NCBI GenBank assembly: GCA_017311315.1
Contig: CM029626.1
Location: 10,735,643 to 10,799,642 of the forward strand
Length of the DNA: 64,000 nucleotides
Reading direction: 5' to 3'
Source: Dendrocalamus latiflorus
Taxonomy: Eukaryota > Streptophyta > Magnoliopsida > Poales > Poaceae
Shown here: positions 45,598 to 57,872 of the stretch, one piece after another
Layout: the number at the start of each line of letters is the position of its first letter
Numbering within the stretch: the first letter of the stretch is position 1
Program-made: the position numbers and the translations under genes
The notes under the pieces: generated by a model
What the model was told of the DNA's origin: nothing
The model's input: the letters and a program-made list of their open reading frames with translations, nothing else
Databases searched by the model: none

Positions 45598-45788
45598 CTG
45601 AAAAGTAAAAGCAAGTGGTTCAGAACTTTAGTACAGCTTCACAAAACAATGAACTATAATGAAAACTTTCCATGCTCTCCCTATCACTCCAAAAATATGA
45701 AGATATTTCCGTAAGTGCCATGCAACTGTTCAGCGCACATTCTAAATGAGAAAACTCGAAACATAGTCGAAAATAGTAATAATAAAAG

Positions 45789-46789
45789 GAGATAATATAT
45801 TTTATGCCATTGGAGAGTGGTCGGTTCAACAAACTGCTATTGGTGAAGGGTCTAACTACTGTATGCCACTGACCTTGAGATTAGTTTTACTATATATCAT
45901 TGGGCTTGTTCTTTATGTCAAAAGCTGGCGGCTTTTGGTTTCTGCTACAGTATCTAACTTTCAAACTGAGTATTTTCTCAAGACGAAGTCTACAAATTAA
46001 ACGATCTACACGTTAAAAGGCCAACATCTGTACCAGTCAAAATCGCAAGTGTGTATCTGTCTCTCCGTAATCTGTACCGTAAACAGCCAAAATTCAAAAA
46101 TTTCAGCCAAAAATTATAAGCCGCAGCCGAAAAGAACATGCCCATTGCCATTAGTTTATCGTTAGGGGTGACCATTATCTTTTGAAAAAAAGACCAAAAT
46201 GCCTCTAAAAAAGACCGAAGACCCAATTTATTTAAAATAGCAATAACCTTGAAAAATTATAAAAATTCACAGGGGTGTTGTTCAACATATCAATGAGCTA
46301 ATAAAGACTACTATTTACAAACAGAGACTACTTAAGGTCTAAAAATTTTGGGAAAAAATTCTCAAATGCTCCTAAGATGTCACATAGCCCCCGAAAAAAA
46401 TGATTTTCCATTTTCCTACAGTGAATTTATTCCAGTTTAAAAAATAGCTCAAATTGGCTGATTTTAATTTGAATTTCAAAAATAGAACAAATGCAAGATT
46501 CATTTCACGAAATTTTATATTTGAGTTGTACACTGCCCCCAATGACCCACCAAAAATTTTTCAGTATTTTGGCTAAGCCGATTTGCCCTATATTTAAATT
46601 TTTTTATCATATGAACAGATTTGAACTAAGAGCAAAATCATCATTTTCTAGGGGGCAAAGTACCATGACTGATGGCAATGGCATATAATAGAATTTCGGT
46701 TGAACCAAGTAGCATACAGTAGTTAGGCCCTTCGTTGATGGCAGTTTGTTTAATTGACCACTCTACAGTGGCATAGAATCTATTATCTC
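45789..46789. mobile_element. Mutator-like element, 1001 bp, with a nested MITE
   Basis: The left end GAGATAATATATTTTATGCC resembles the canonical Mu terminus, and the right end inverts to GAGATAATAGATTCTATGCC. The match continues for about 110 bp (for example CTAACTACTGTATG in both arms). The flanks are TAATAAAAG (45780-45788) and TAATAAAAC (46790-46798), a 9-bp duplication with one mismatch. The left arm is interrupted after about 113 bp by a MITE (45902-46143). No transposase frame is present. Confidence 0.78.
45902..46143. mobile_element. Tourist-like MITE nested in the MULE, 242 bp
   Basis: The ends GGGCTTGTTCTTT and, inverted, GGGCATGTTCTTT form a terminal repeat. ATT flanks both sides (45899-45901, 46144-46146), a 3-bp duplication of the PIF/Harbinger kind. 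It inserted after the surrounding Mutator-like element. Confidence 0.6.
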
Positions 46790-46983
46790 TAATAAAACAG
46801 CTTGCGCCTGCTATTATGCTCCTCATCCCATGTTAACAACAGTTTCTTTCCTAGTTTGTAAATGTTTAATTGACCACTCTCTAGTGGCATAGAATCTATT
46901 ATCTCTAATAAAAAAGCTTGCATCTGCTATTATGCTTCTCATCCCTGTTAACAATAGTTTCTTTCCTAGTCTGTAAATACTAC
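46751..46983. repeat. 116-bp tandem duplication of the MULE right end plus flank
   Basis: TAATTGACCACTCT...CTATTATCTCTAATAAAA and about 75 bp of flank (AGCTTGC...GTTTCTTTCCTAGT) occur at about 46751 and again at about 46868. The copied unit joins the last roughly 40 bp of the element, its target duplication and outside DNA. Confidence 0.8.
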
Positions 46984-48299
46984 AAGGATGACTTGCCTAA
47001 AATAACACACCCTATTATTTCAACATCTGAGACACCAACATGTTTATTTTGGATAACCTATATACTACATTTCATAATTATATAAAAAACATGCTATATT
47101 TTATCTCTCTGCCTCTATACCCTAGTCATGTGACAGGGGCGGAACTGTGCCTTAAACTGGGTAGGCTATAGCCCGAGGCCCAGAAATGTTACTAATAGTA
47201 CCACTCTTTAGCATTAGCCAATAATTTATCTGTTATGCCGGCCCAGCCTGAGGTCTGGAAACTTAGCAGTCCGGCAGCCCAAGTGTGCGCCCCCTCGGGC
47301 CTCACAGCCTCAGCCCAGCAAGTCAAGTGAATCTGTGACTGCCTTAGCAAACGAAGTCAAGTGACTACCACGGCAACCCAATCCCACCAAGTCAAGTGAA
47401 AGAAATCCTAAAAGCTAAAATCCCCCAAATCTGAGACCACAGAGCCAGTCACAGCTAGTCCTCGATCCACGCCCCTGCTGGTGGCCGCTGCCCTAGCCTG
47501 CGTGCGTCGCACGTCTGCCAGCCGTCGCCCCCGCGCACAACGTGTCCGCTGTCCGCTGCCCTTGCCCGCGCGCGTCGTGTGTCCGCCAGCCGCCGCCGCC
47601 TTTGCCCACGCACACTGCGCATCTGCCGACCGATGTCGTGGTCCCTCTCCTCGCCTGCGCTCCCGACGGCCATTGCCGCGGTCCCGAGTCCCAACGCCGG
47701 CAATGGCGCGGTAGAGGTGGACTCGAGGGACTTGGTCTTCGCCTTCTCGTGGCCGTGCTCACGCCTCCGCAACCGCGAGGCACTGGGGGAGGGCTGCAAG
47801 GTGGAGTTGGAGGCACCGAGGCCATGCTCCCCAATCGAGCTGGCTGTCATCACCAAGTCTTGGAGTAACACGAGATCCCTGAGGCCAAGATTTGGCTCTC
47901 TGCTAGTCTCTGTGCCTTCCTCTTCCTCAGGCTGACTGCCGACTAGGCGATTGACCGAGCCGTCGAGCTAAGGCAATAATCTTTGATAGTTTCATAGTTT
48001 GCTACTTTGCATCTATTATCTTTCATGCCGACTAGGAATTATCTTTTATGTTGAATTTATTATCTTTGATTGTTTGCTACTTTGCATGATATTTAGTAAT
48101 TAGTCGGAATTATACTTTATGTTTCTAATTAGTAGGAATGTTCAGATGAAATGATGAATGACATAGGTTCAATGTTTTACATTTGCTATTTAGGAACTAA
48201 CTATTAAAGTTTAAGATACAAATTCGAATACAGCTGCAAAATAATAGCAAATGTATAACCCGCTCCCCCGTGGTGTCGCGATCCCCCCACCACTTGTTG
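46984..48299. other. Intergenic DNA with a GC-rich block, no gene recognised
   Basis: A hAT-like terminus motif (CAGGGGCGGAACTGTGCC at 47134) has no identifiable partner. A GC-rich block (about 47450-47935) has several overlapping frames up to 138 codons on both strands, none recognisable. The AT-rich stretch 47980-48240 repeats phrases such as TTGCTACTTTGCAT. Confidence 0.3.
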
Positions 48300-48946
48300 T
48301 CGCCACCGCCATTGCCGCATAGGGCCCCGCGGGTCTGCTCTCCAGGGTGTCGCCCACTGTGCTGCGTCATTCGCTCCACTACACCACAAGCATGGGTCTG
48401 TATGTCGTGCTCAAGATGAGGTGGGATCGGGACGGCGGCGGCGCATTGCCTCTGCACCAGAAGATCGTGGCCGGCCTCGTTGCCGGCGGCATCAATGCGG
48501 CCGTGGGCAAACCTGACGACGTGGCCATGGTGTGTATACAGGCGGTCAGCTAGCTTCCCGCGGTCAAGCGGAGCAACTACCGGAGCGTCGCGGACGCCAT
48601 CGGTCGGATGGCGCCCCACGAGGGCGTGCGCAGGCTGTGGCGCGGGTCGCCACTCACGGTGAAGCACGCCATGATCGTGACGGCATTGCACCTGGCCACG
48701 TATGACCAGGTGAAGGAGGCCATCCTGGCGCGCGGCAGCCCTGGTGCCGACGGGCTGGCCACGCACGTCACGGCCGGGCTGGTGGCCGTGGTGGCGTCCA
48801 ACACCATCTAGACTATACGGTCGGAGGGGCCGATGGCGCTGTACAAGGGGTTCATCCCGACGGTGATGCAGCAGGGGCCCTTCACCGTTGTGCCCTTCGT
48901 CACGCTCGAGCAGGTGTGCAAGGTGCTCAAGGGCATCGACTTCTAA
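48300..48946 (+). pseudogene. Mitochondrial carrier pseudogene (dicarboxylate/uncoupling protein type)
   Basis: One frame from about 48300 to TAA at 48944-48946 reads like the C-terminal two-thirds of a plant mitochondrial dicarboxylate carrier or uncoupling protein 4/5: GLLSRVSPTVLRHSLHYTTS, KIVAGLVAGGINAAVGKPDD, NYRSVADAIGRMAPHEGVRR, LWRGSPLTVKHAMIVTALHL, then GPMALYKGFIPTVMQQGPFT. Such carriers exchange dicarboxylates or protons across the inner membrane with six helices. Here the first repeat is missing, TAG stops lie at 48320, 48551 and 48809, and roughly 30 codons including the third PxD/E-type motif are deleted near 48806. The second motif is changed to KPDDVAM. The absence of introns fits either a processed copy or these genes' usual intronless structure. 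Non-functional. Confidence 0.82.
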
Positions 48947-49099
48947 GAAACTGAGATGACCTGGCAGTTGCTAAGAATGCAACATACGCCATTGCCAGGC
49001 TACTTGTCTCAAGCTGCAACCCGAGTGTGCCCTGTACTTGCACGGATTTGATAAAATTATATTGAAAATATTGATCTATGCTGTAATTTCGCCATGCTA

Positions 49100-51660
49100 C
49101 TTCTTTCGTGTACACACACTCAAAACACACCCTCATCTATCATAGGCAAGAACCAAATCATCCATGAATACCATTCAGGTCATCCACGATCATCAACCAA
49201 ATCACCCACGACCACACATCCTATCATTTTCCAAAAATTAGCTTCAGATCATTTAATACGACCAACCGCTGAACATAATCAGGAAAACCACTACTATCGA
49301 GTACCGAGTCCTTCGAGTACTATTCACTGGTCACCACTAGCCAGTCATACCGCTAGCCTAAGACGAGTATTCGAAGATTGCAAGAAATAAAGTACTCAAA
49401 CAGACCATGAAATCTATGAGTACCAATCATGAAGTCTACGGGAACCGATCTCAAAAGTCTAAGACTACTGATCGCGAGGTCTACGACAACCAACTGTAAA
49501 GCCTAAGACAATGACAGTAGACTACAAAGTCTACGACTATCAATCACAAAGTCTTTGACTATCAAGTATCAGTAAAGTCTACGACTATCAGTACCGACCA
49601 GTAAAGTCTATAACTATCGAGTACCGACTAGAAAAGTCTAAGACTATCAAGTATCAACCAAAGAAAGTTTATTGGCACAAATACTCCACAACTTGACCGT
49701 CACCAACACACACTTAAAACACACCCTTGTCTATCATAGACAAGAACCAAACCGTCCACGAATACCAACCAGGTCATCCACGATCATCAACCAGATCATC
49801 CACGACCACACATCCTATCGATTTCCAAAAATCAGCTTCAAATCACTTAATACGACCACTATATCATTGAGTACTCGAAAACATCAAGTACTCATGAAAT
49901 ACCATCATCGCTCAAAATACTCAGGAATAACAATCATCGCTACAGACCACAAATTCATTGAGTATTGACCACCGAGTACCGATCGCTACCAACCAGCAAA
50001 GTCTATGAGTACCGAGTCCCTCCAACTATCGAGTACCGAGTAGACTACCATCCACGAGTACCAATCACATACCACAAGCCTTTAACAACCAACCGTTGAA
50101 CACAATCGGGAAAACCACTACTATCAAGTACCGAGTCCTTCGAGTACTGTTCACTGATCACTACTAGCCAGTCATGCCGCTGGCCTAACACGAGTATTTG
50201 AAGATAGCAAGAAATAAAGCACTCAAATCAACCATGAAGTCTATGTGTACCAACCATGAAGTCTACGGAAACCGATCTCAAAAGTCTAAAAGACTATTGA
50301 TCGCGAGGTCTACGACAACCAACCGTAAAGCCTAAGAAAATGACAGTAGACTACAAAGTCTACGACTATCAATCACAAAGTTTTTGACTATTGAGTATCA
50401 GTAAAGTCTACGACTATTGAGTACCGACCAGTAAAGTCTACGATTATCGAGTACTGACTAGAAAAGTCTACGACTATCAAGTATCAACCAAAGAAAGTTT
50501 TTCCAGCACAAATTCTCCACAACTTGACCATCACCAACACACACTCAAAACACACCCTCGTCTATCATAGACAAGAACCAAACCATCCACGAATACCAAC
50601 CATGAAGTCTACGAAAATCGATCTCAAAAGTCTAAGACTACTGATCGCGAGGTCTACGACAACCGACCGTAAAGCCTAAGACAATGACAGTAGACTACAA
50701 AGTCTACGACTATCAATCACAAAGTCTTTGACTATCAAGTATCAGTAAAGTCTACGATTATCGAGTACCGATCAGTAAAGTCTACAACTATCGAGTACCG
50801 ACTAGAAAAGTCTAAGACTATCGAGTATCAACCAAAGAAAGTTTTTTGGCACAAATTCTCCACAACTTGACCGTCACCAACACACACTTAAAACACACCC
50901 TTGTCTATCATAGACAAGAACCAAACCGTCCACGAATACCAACCAGATCATCCACGACCACAAATCCTATCGCTTCCCAAAAATCAGCTTCAGATCACTT
51001 AATACGACTGCTATCTCATCGAGTACTCGAAAACACCAAATCCTCAGGAAATACCATCATTGCTCAAAACACTCAGGAATAATAACCATCGCTACCAACC
51101 ACAAATCCATCGAGTACTGACCACCGAGTACCGATCGCTACCAACCAACAAAGTCTATGAGTATGAGTCCCTCGGACTACCGAGTACTGAGCAGACTACA
51201 ATCCACAAGTACCAATCACATACCACAAGTCTCTGACAACCGACCGCTGACCATAATCGCGAAAACCACTACTATCGAGTACCGAGTCCTTCGAGTACTG
51301 CTCACCGATCACTACTAACTAGTCATACCGCTAGCCTAACATGAGTATTCGAAGATAGCAAGAAATAAAGCACTCGAACCGATTATAAAGTCTACAAGTA
51401 CCAACGGTGAAGCCTACGGTAACTGATCTCAAAAGTCTAAGACTATCGATCGTGAGGTCTACGACAATCGATCGCAAAGCCTAAGACAATGACAAGAAAC
51501 TACAAAGTTTATGATTATCGATCACAAAGTCTTCAACTATCGAGTACCAGTAAAGTCTACGACTATCGAGTACTAACCAGCAAAGTCTATAACTATCGAG
51601 TACCGACCAAAAAAAGTCTATGACTATCGAATATCGACCAGGCACTGTAACTACAACCAT
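49100..51660. repeat. Hierarchical tandem repeat array
   Basis: Two levels of repetition are visible. The short level is a roughly 30-bp motif built from AGTCTACGACTATC and GAGTACCGACCAGTAAA, repeated many times with variation. The long level is a complete unit of about 1174 bp: an identical stretch starts at 49672 and at 50846. Partial units begin near 49108 and 50534 with the same CAACACACACT...CTATCATAGACAAGAACC phrase, so copies are unequal (spacings about 590, 830, 340). Many TCGAGTAC and GAGTACTC palindromic cores occur. There is no open frame of note. It may be a satellite seed, or part of a large LTR or CACTA subterminal region; I do not recognise the family. Confidence 0.8.
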
Positions 51661-54600
51661 AAAAAAGTACTGTAGCTACGACCAGTTCGCTGGTCGAGAT
51701 TGAAGCTTACCGATTACCTGGTGTGGTCGAAAAGGTCGTAGTTGAAGACTGCCATAGTCAAAGCCGAACGTGGTTGTAGTTGGACATGGTCGAAGTCAAC
51801 GTGGTCAAAATCTGCTGATCAGACAAAGCCGTTTGGACCACCCAGCACAAAGCCGTTCAATCCTCCGATGCTACTTGGACACCGTCTGATACTCCGCTGC
51901 CACTGAAAAGTCGTCTGATCCTCCGATGGCACTCGACAACCGTCCAATTCCACTTGGATCTGATTGAACTGATCCAAAACTACTTGAAGCAGATCAAAAC
52001 CATTCGGAATAGATCAAAAACCACTCAAAGCAGACCGAAACAACTCGACCTGGACCGAAACTTTCTCAAACACAAATTTTAATACAATCCAAAAGTCAAT
52101 TATTCATCATCATTAAATGCACGACCACCACATGGTCTAACAAGTAATAACTGTAGCTGATTCACAAATCTACACACTACACAATTTATTTAAGGAAGAA
52201 AACATAAGCGCTCCTTATCAAGGGGAGCTCTGCTAGCAGTCTAGCATTATATATAGGGTTGACTCTTCTATCTACTCATTTCCATTTTAAACCAATAGCC
52301 AGCTCTAGTGTCAACAACCACATTTTGCCATCTTAGTTAACATTGAATCATGTTCATTTCCATTAAAATCAACATAGCCAACACTAAATCATGTCTGAAG
52401 TGTCCAATCCAAGGGGTCATTGTTCACAATTGATTCAAATGAGTTAGACGAACCAATGGAAGTTTCCAGGCGGTAGGTGCCACCTTCAAGCATCAAAGTG
52501 TACCACAAAATCTGAAGTTGGTCGGACAAATGCAGGTTCTAGTGGGATTGAAGAACATAATTTGTCAGCCTATTGGACTTGGCCCACTTGCAATGGTGGA
52601 CTGCCACATGGATAAATTACACAGAGGCAACCCAACCAACAAATTTTCCTGCATTGCATTACTCCAGGGTGTAATTTACTCAGCTGGTATTCTAACTTTA
52701 ACAAAAGGTTAGTTTCAAAAAAAAACTTTAACAAAAGGTTGCTTTTATTTTTGCATGGCTTGGGTTCTCTAGGACTTTCTCTTGGTAGGTAATCTACTAG
52801 ATTTCCAATAGCTAATGACAGCTTAATCTCATGGAGCTAAACAAAAGCCCCCCAAAGTTACAAAGCAATAACCAATTTGAAAATATTGTTATTTTAAATT
52901 TTCACCTAGTGGACAATATTTTGCATCTTCCATGCACTCATCCCATGTTTGCAAGTTAGCGACCTTGTACACGACATAAAATAGCAAAATTTGTCAGCAA
53001 TGGAACATAAGACAGAGGCTCATCTTAAGCTACTGCAGAGGTTTAATAGCAATGCTACCCAAACACAATCTAATCTGGTGTGTAAACATTGTAAAATCAG
53101 AATGGCACCTTACAACAGTGAGTATATGCATTGTTTAAACCAAAAAAAATCTGTTGCTCACTTAAATGATAATCCTCTACATGCCTCGCTCATGGTCTCA
53201 CTGTCTTGATTTTTTGGGTAATTATAGGGTGAGCATTTCAAACAATAGAAGCAACTACTTTCTATTTAACGACATTATAGAAAGATCTATTTTTATTTAA
53301 CAAGGTTTGTATCTGCCAAAGTCCTACTTGGAATAATACAACGGAAAAGATGTCATTTCTTCGTTTGCAATTAAAGGACTGCTAATCCAAGTGAAAATGA
53401 TCTTTCTTTTATCTACATTATGCTATTTCCATGTAGGGGATTTTAACAAAGTAGTCTTGAATATATCCAAGAATGGAAGCAGTTTAACATTAAACAACAG
53501 TTTTTCAAGCGACTGGAACAATGTGAAAGACGAAGACCTATTTGATTACTTCCAAGTGCAAAATGGATACATTTAATCTAATCCAAACTTGTTAGTTCCT
53601 CATTAAAAGGGCAGGGCACTGATCAAAGTGACATTGCATCTATTGGATAATAGCACATGGCAGCTATTCCTTTTATGAAACATGTTTAATTAATAGCAAT
53701 GTATATTTGAAATGGGCTGTAGCACATGCAAAGTGAGGCATTGTGGAAAAACAACTATACCAAACTTCCTTTTCTGACAACGGACCAATGCCCACAATGC
53801 AAGTGCCATTGCTACCTGAAGAACTATCCTTCCCATCTAGGCGCACACTGAATTTACAAACTACTATACGTTTATCCCCGCATCATGATATTCTAACCAA
53901 CGGACCAATGCCTACTTGAACCCAAAAGATAATGGCAACAATTCATTTCCGCAGCTTTATAACGAACTGTGAGAATGCGCAATCGAAAAAAGGCCACTAA
54001 AGAGTGATTAACTAGGCACTAGCCACCCTTTTCTGACAGTTCTTCTCATCACTTAATGATCAAACAACTAACATTTTTAATCTAACCATTCCCTAAACTA
54101 ATGCAAAGTCTAGTGAGCCTCGTACCCAACCCTCATTGTTCTTCGCACAGCAATTCTCCTGAAGAATGTTCACCTCAAACAAACCTTACTAAGAAACTAC
54201 CCATCACTCCAATGGTGAGCCCCTGACTCCGAATCGACTAAATTACAACACAACCCAACTCCGAGCAAATCATCCCCTCTCTACTGATCCTAACACTAGA
54301 TCCTGAGTTCACTATTGCATCACATCATCGTCATCCCCCAATCACAACCCCTACCACCCGCACATGTGGGCGGAGTAAATTCCACTCCCCCAACAATCTC
54401 CCTTCTCACCTTGCAATTGTTGCCTTCCTCCTCCTCTTGGTTCGAGTATTTAAGGACATTTGATGCCACAGTGGTCCTTGTCTTGCCTGCGTGCCCGTAA
54501 AAGGGGTTGCTATAATAGGCAAAGCGAATGCATCGAGGGGTGATTTGGGATCGCCATGGCTACTTGGAGCTAAGGGAGTGGACTAATAGAGACGTATAAA

Positions 54601-55380
54601 AATTAGTCGGTTTGGCCGAATCCATGTGAGACTCCGGATTTACAAGTCGAAATTATCTGTCATTCAATTGTACTATTTTTTATTTTAATATAGATAGTGC
54701 ACACAGCTGAACATCAAATATATATCTCATAAAAATAGAACTAATATAATATTAGACTTATATATGAGCTAATCAGGCTAAAACTTTTAAAGTACAGCAA
54801 CGAAAATAGAGCAACACACAGGTAAAATTCTCAGAATATACCCATAGGCAATCAACTAGGGCTCGTGATCTAGTTCTTGACCTCATCATCTTCCAGTCTT
54901 GTCAATGCCCTTATATAATCGCATGCCTTTAGTTCTCCTTCTTACTTACTAAATAATAGTAATTAGCAACACTAAGTGCGATAGTAATCAACAAACCACT
55001 ATACAAAATACAATTATAATAAATGCAAGGCTGCCAAAGAGAGGTTTAGAGTTCTTTTACATGCAAAAGGCCACAACTAAAATACAACAAGTGGAATGCT
55101 TGAGACTTAACATTTTTACTAAATCATATTTTAAAGAATGTAATGCAATAATAATCTTAGCGAAGGTTTCATCCATCTTTTATAGAACATAGTTTCCATC
55201 CACCATATGTTAATTTTATTTCTTGAGTTCTATCCTTTAATTTCAATGGGTTCTATCCATCCAAAGCAAATCAAAGCTATGGTTCTAACCACCCATCGCT
55301 TTTCTGCTCATCTCACCCACAAATGGTTTTTATTAAACAGAGACTAATTTGAGTAAATTCCTATGCTCGTCCTTGACCGT
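51661..55380. other. Unrecognised intergenic DNA
   Basis: The first 450 bp continue in a related style (GGTCGTAGTT, CCGTCTGAT phrases) and may belong to the same element as the array. The rest is AT-rich with short frames. One short plus frame (about 53440-53575) following a TTTCCATGTAG acceptor-like site reads FNKVVLNISKNGSSLTLNNS and ends at TAA; it looks protein-like but is not recognised. ACTTTAACAAAAGGTT is duplicated near 52697 and 52726. Confidence 0.3.
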
Positions 55381-55420
55381 GGGTATGACTGTTGTAGAAT
55401 TAAGGATGATCAACCAGAGG

Positions 55421-55501
55421 GGGTGAATAAGAGGTTTTAAAATTCTATACCTTAATTGACGGGTGAATAAGAGGTTTTTAAAATTCTATACCTTAATTGA
55501 C
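55421..55501. repeat. 40-bp tandem duplication in an LTR-like sequence
   Basis: GGGTGAATAAGAGGTTTTAA and the next 20 bp occur twice in succession (55421 and 55461). The preceding ATGATCAACCAGAGGGGG is the reverse of a phrase common at copia (SIRE/Maximus-type) LTR borders, so 55390-56310 may be an old minus-oriented LTR; ends were not fixed. Confidence 0.6.
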
Positions 55502-56319
55502 ATGTCTAGCAAGAATGAGCTAATAAAAAGGTTCTAGTGCAAGACAAGAGCTAAAATTTCTATGTTTCACTAAGGCACCTCAAGGCTATGGCAATACTAG
55601 ATGCAATTCTAGCTAAATAATTCAACACAATTAACAAGCTAGAAATATAAATGCAGAATAGTAAAGACAATAAAGACAATCGATGTTTTCCTATGGTATC
55701 GAAGACTTGTCGATCTTCTCTAGTACACGTTGGGTAAACTCAAACGAATTAGACTGGTTCCACGTATTGAGCCTAACAACCTCAATCTACTAGTAGTTGT
55801 TCTTTCTCAGCTCCAGAGATGGAGAGCACCATAGTACTCACAAACTCGTCGACTCTCTTCACAAACTTCTTTTGAAGAGATCACTGCCAAACTTCCTTCA
55901 AACGGTCTAGGTGCCAGCAAATACCAAGAATAACAAATCACAGCTCTAGCTTAAAGGCTTCAAATGTGACAAGAATCAACTAATGATGTAATGCACTTAA
56001 ATACTCTCAACTACCTCAAATATATACAAATTGAGTAAATGAGTATAAAAGAGTGCACCAATGTCTCAAGTGTATTCAACAAGGTCAAGAGTTACTGGTT
56101 TAGTGTTGATGATGGGTATTTATAGCCCCAATCAATAATTCAACCATCAGAGTAAAAAACCACAAACACTCAACAGTTGTGTTACTATTGCCAAGTACCG
56201 ACCAGTACTACCGCATCTGATACTGAATGGCTATTTGTAATACATTGAATACTCAAAAACTAATCGTTAAACCTCAAACCATTGCAATTGCGGTTGATGT
56301 ATCTGAGCTAGCACGAGGA

Positions 56320-56360
56320 CCCCCCCCCCCCCCCCCCCCCCCCCCCGCCCCCCGGGGGGG
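56320..56360. repeat. Poly-C tract followed by poly-G
   Basis: Twenty-seven consecutive C are followed by G, six C and seven G. It is the longest homopolymer seen in the window. It separates AT-rich DNA on the left from GC-rich DNA on the right, so it may mark an assembly join or an error-prone stretch. Confidence 0.9.
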
Positions 56361-56611
56361 CCAGGTTGTGATCGACCGCCGCTTGAGATTGGGGCCGCAG
56401 ATAGCTGTGGGATGAGGAGAGAGGGCGGCCGTTGTGGAGGTGGGATTTTTGCGAGCGAGTGCACCAGTGGGCTCGTGGGTCGAGCCGTCTTGATGCTTAT
56501 GTTTATCTATCCAAATCCGAAAATCAATCCACTGGATTGGGAATATGAAGTAGAAAGACAGATTTTAAGTGAACAATTACCGCATCCACCTACCTAATTG
56601 GCACATTTTTA

Positions 56612-56865
56612 CTCCCTTCGTTCTTTTCCAATGCCATTTTAGAACACATGCGGTTAATGTTTTAAAACTTTGGCTGCTATTATGCACAAAAGTATTTAGA
56701 TTTGTTATATGGAAATAATATTACTAGATTAGTTATCAAAAATACTTTCATATAATTGTATTTTTAATATTTTTACTAATATATAATTATGAAAAGTAAT
56801 GATCAAAAGTATGTATTGGAAACTATGTTAGTATTCAAAATGCTAAGAAAAAAGAATAGAGACAA
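56612..56865. mobile_element. Stowaway-like MITE, 254 bp
   Basis: The left end CTCCCTTCGTTCTTTTCC matches the grass Stowaway terminus, the right end is a degenerate inverse (TTGTCTCTATTCTTTTTTC when inverted), and TA flanks both sides (56610-56611, 56866-56867). The AT-rich interior is typical for the mariner-type MITE family. Confidence 0.55.
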
Positions 56866-57872
56866 TATATTTTAGACCTCGCATTGAGCTACAAACTCTT
56901 TTTTTTGTACTACCCGTATAGGTCTTATTGGTATTGTCTAGCAGGTCCAAGCGTATGTCAGATGTCTTAGGAAAGAAAGGGCATGTCAGATTAGAATTGA
57001 AGTTGTAGGTTCCTTTGGAACGGAGGAATTTTGTAGTAATTGTACATAAATTTTATAGGAATCGAAAGAAATTTTCGTGTTTCAAATGAAGCTTTAAGGT
57101 CTAATTGGCATTACCCACTGAGATCAACTTTCATCCAAATTTTCTCATACATAACGAACCAATTTTGTATTTTGATTAATTTATGCTGTCCTCAAACCAG
57201 GACCGTTCTACTTAGCCCCTTGGATTTGATAACATAACATGGTTTTGCAAACTTATGCAAGTGATTCAAGCCTATGTATGATCCTTTAATAGCTTGTTTG
57301 CGACGGAGGATTTCCAAATGAAATGTCATTGTGTAGTGCTCCAACGGGCTTATAAGTTCAGACTTCTGGTTTTTTCTGCACTGCAGTGGCTAAAAATATA
57401 CTACAGCTGCTATTAGTTTTTCTGCATAATTAAATTTAAAAAATAAAATAAATAAAATAAAAGGTTATATCATTACAGACAGTATAAATGAAAAGAAAAA
57501 AAGACCAAAAAGATGAAATTAATAAGAGCTGCATCAGTTTGGAGCGGCCCAACTCACATTGATGAAGTCTAGACGAATAAGCTTAGACTAAATATTGAGC
57601 TGTGCAGTTTGTGGACCTAATTCGAATACCTTTACAAATTTAAGGGCCTCGGTACTGTTCTGTGTTGCTCAGTTTTAGCAAGCAGCAAGCAAATGAACTC
57701 GTAGCTTCAGAAAATTTCTTTTAGTAAAAATGAAACAGCTAGTTGCTTAACACAAAACAAGGAGGCACTCGAGAGCTACTTTTTCCCGCCAAATGCAACG
57801 GGCAACCTCTTACAGTGCATCTAATTTAAATTCAGCTGCCGTAGTTAACCACTGATAGTACAGAGTAGTAAA

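Noticed and set aside
47134..47474. Possible hAT element between CAGGGGCGGAACTG and a GCCCCTG
   Set aside because: Beyond the first few bases the ends do not match and the 8-bp flanks differ.
47450..47935. GC-rich block with frames up to 138 codons as a gene
   Set aside because: Frames overlap on both strands, no splice context or recognisable protein; kept only as unassigned DNA.
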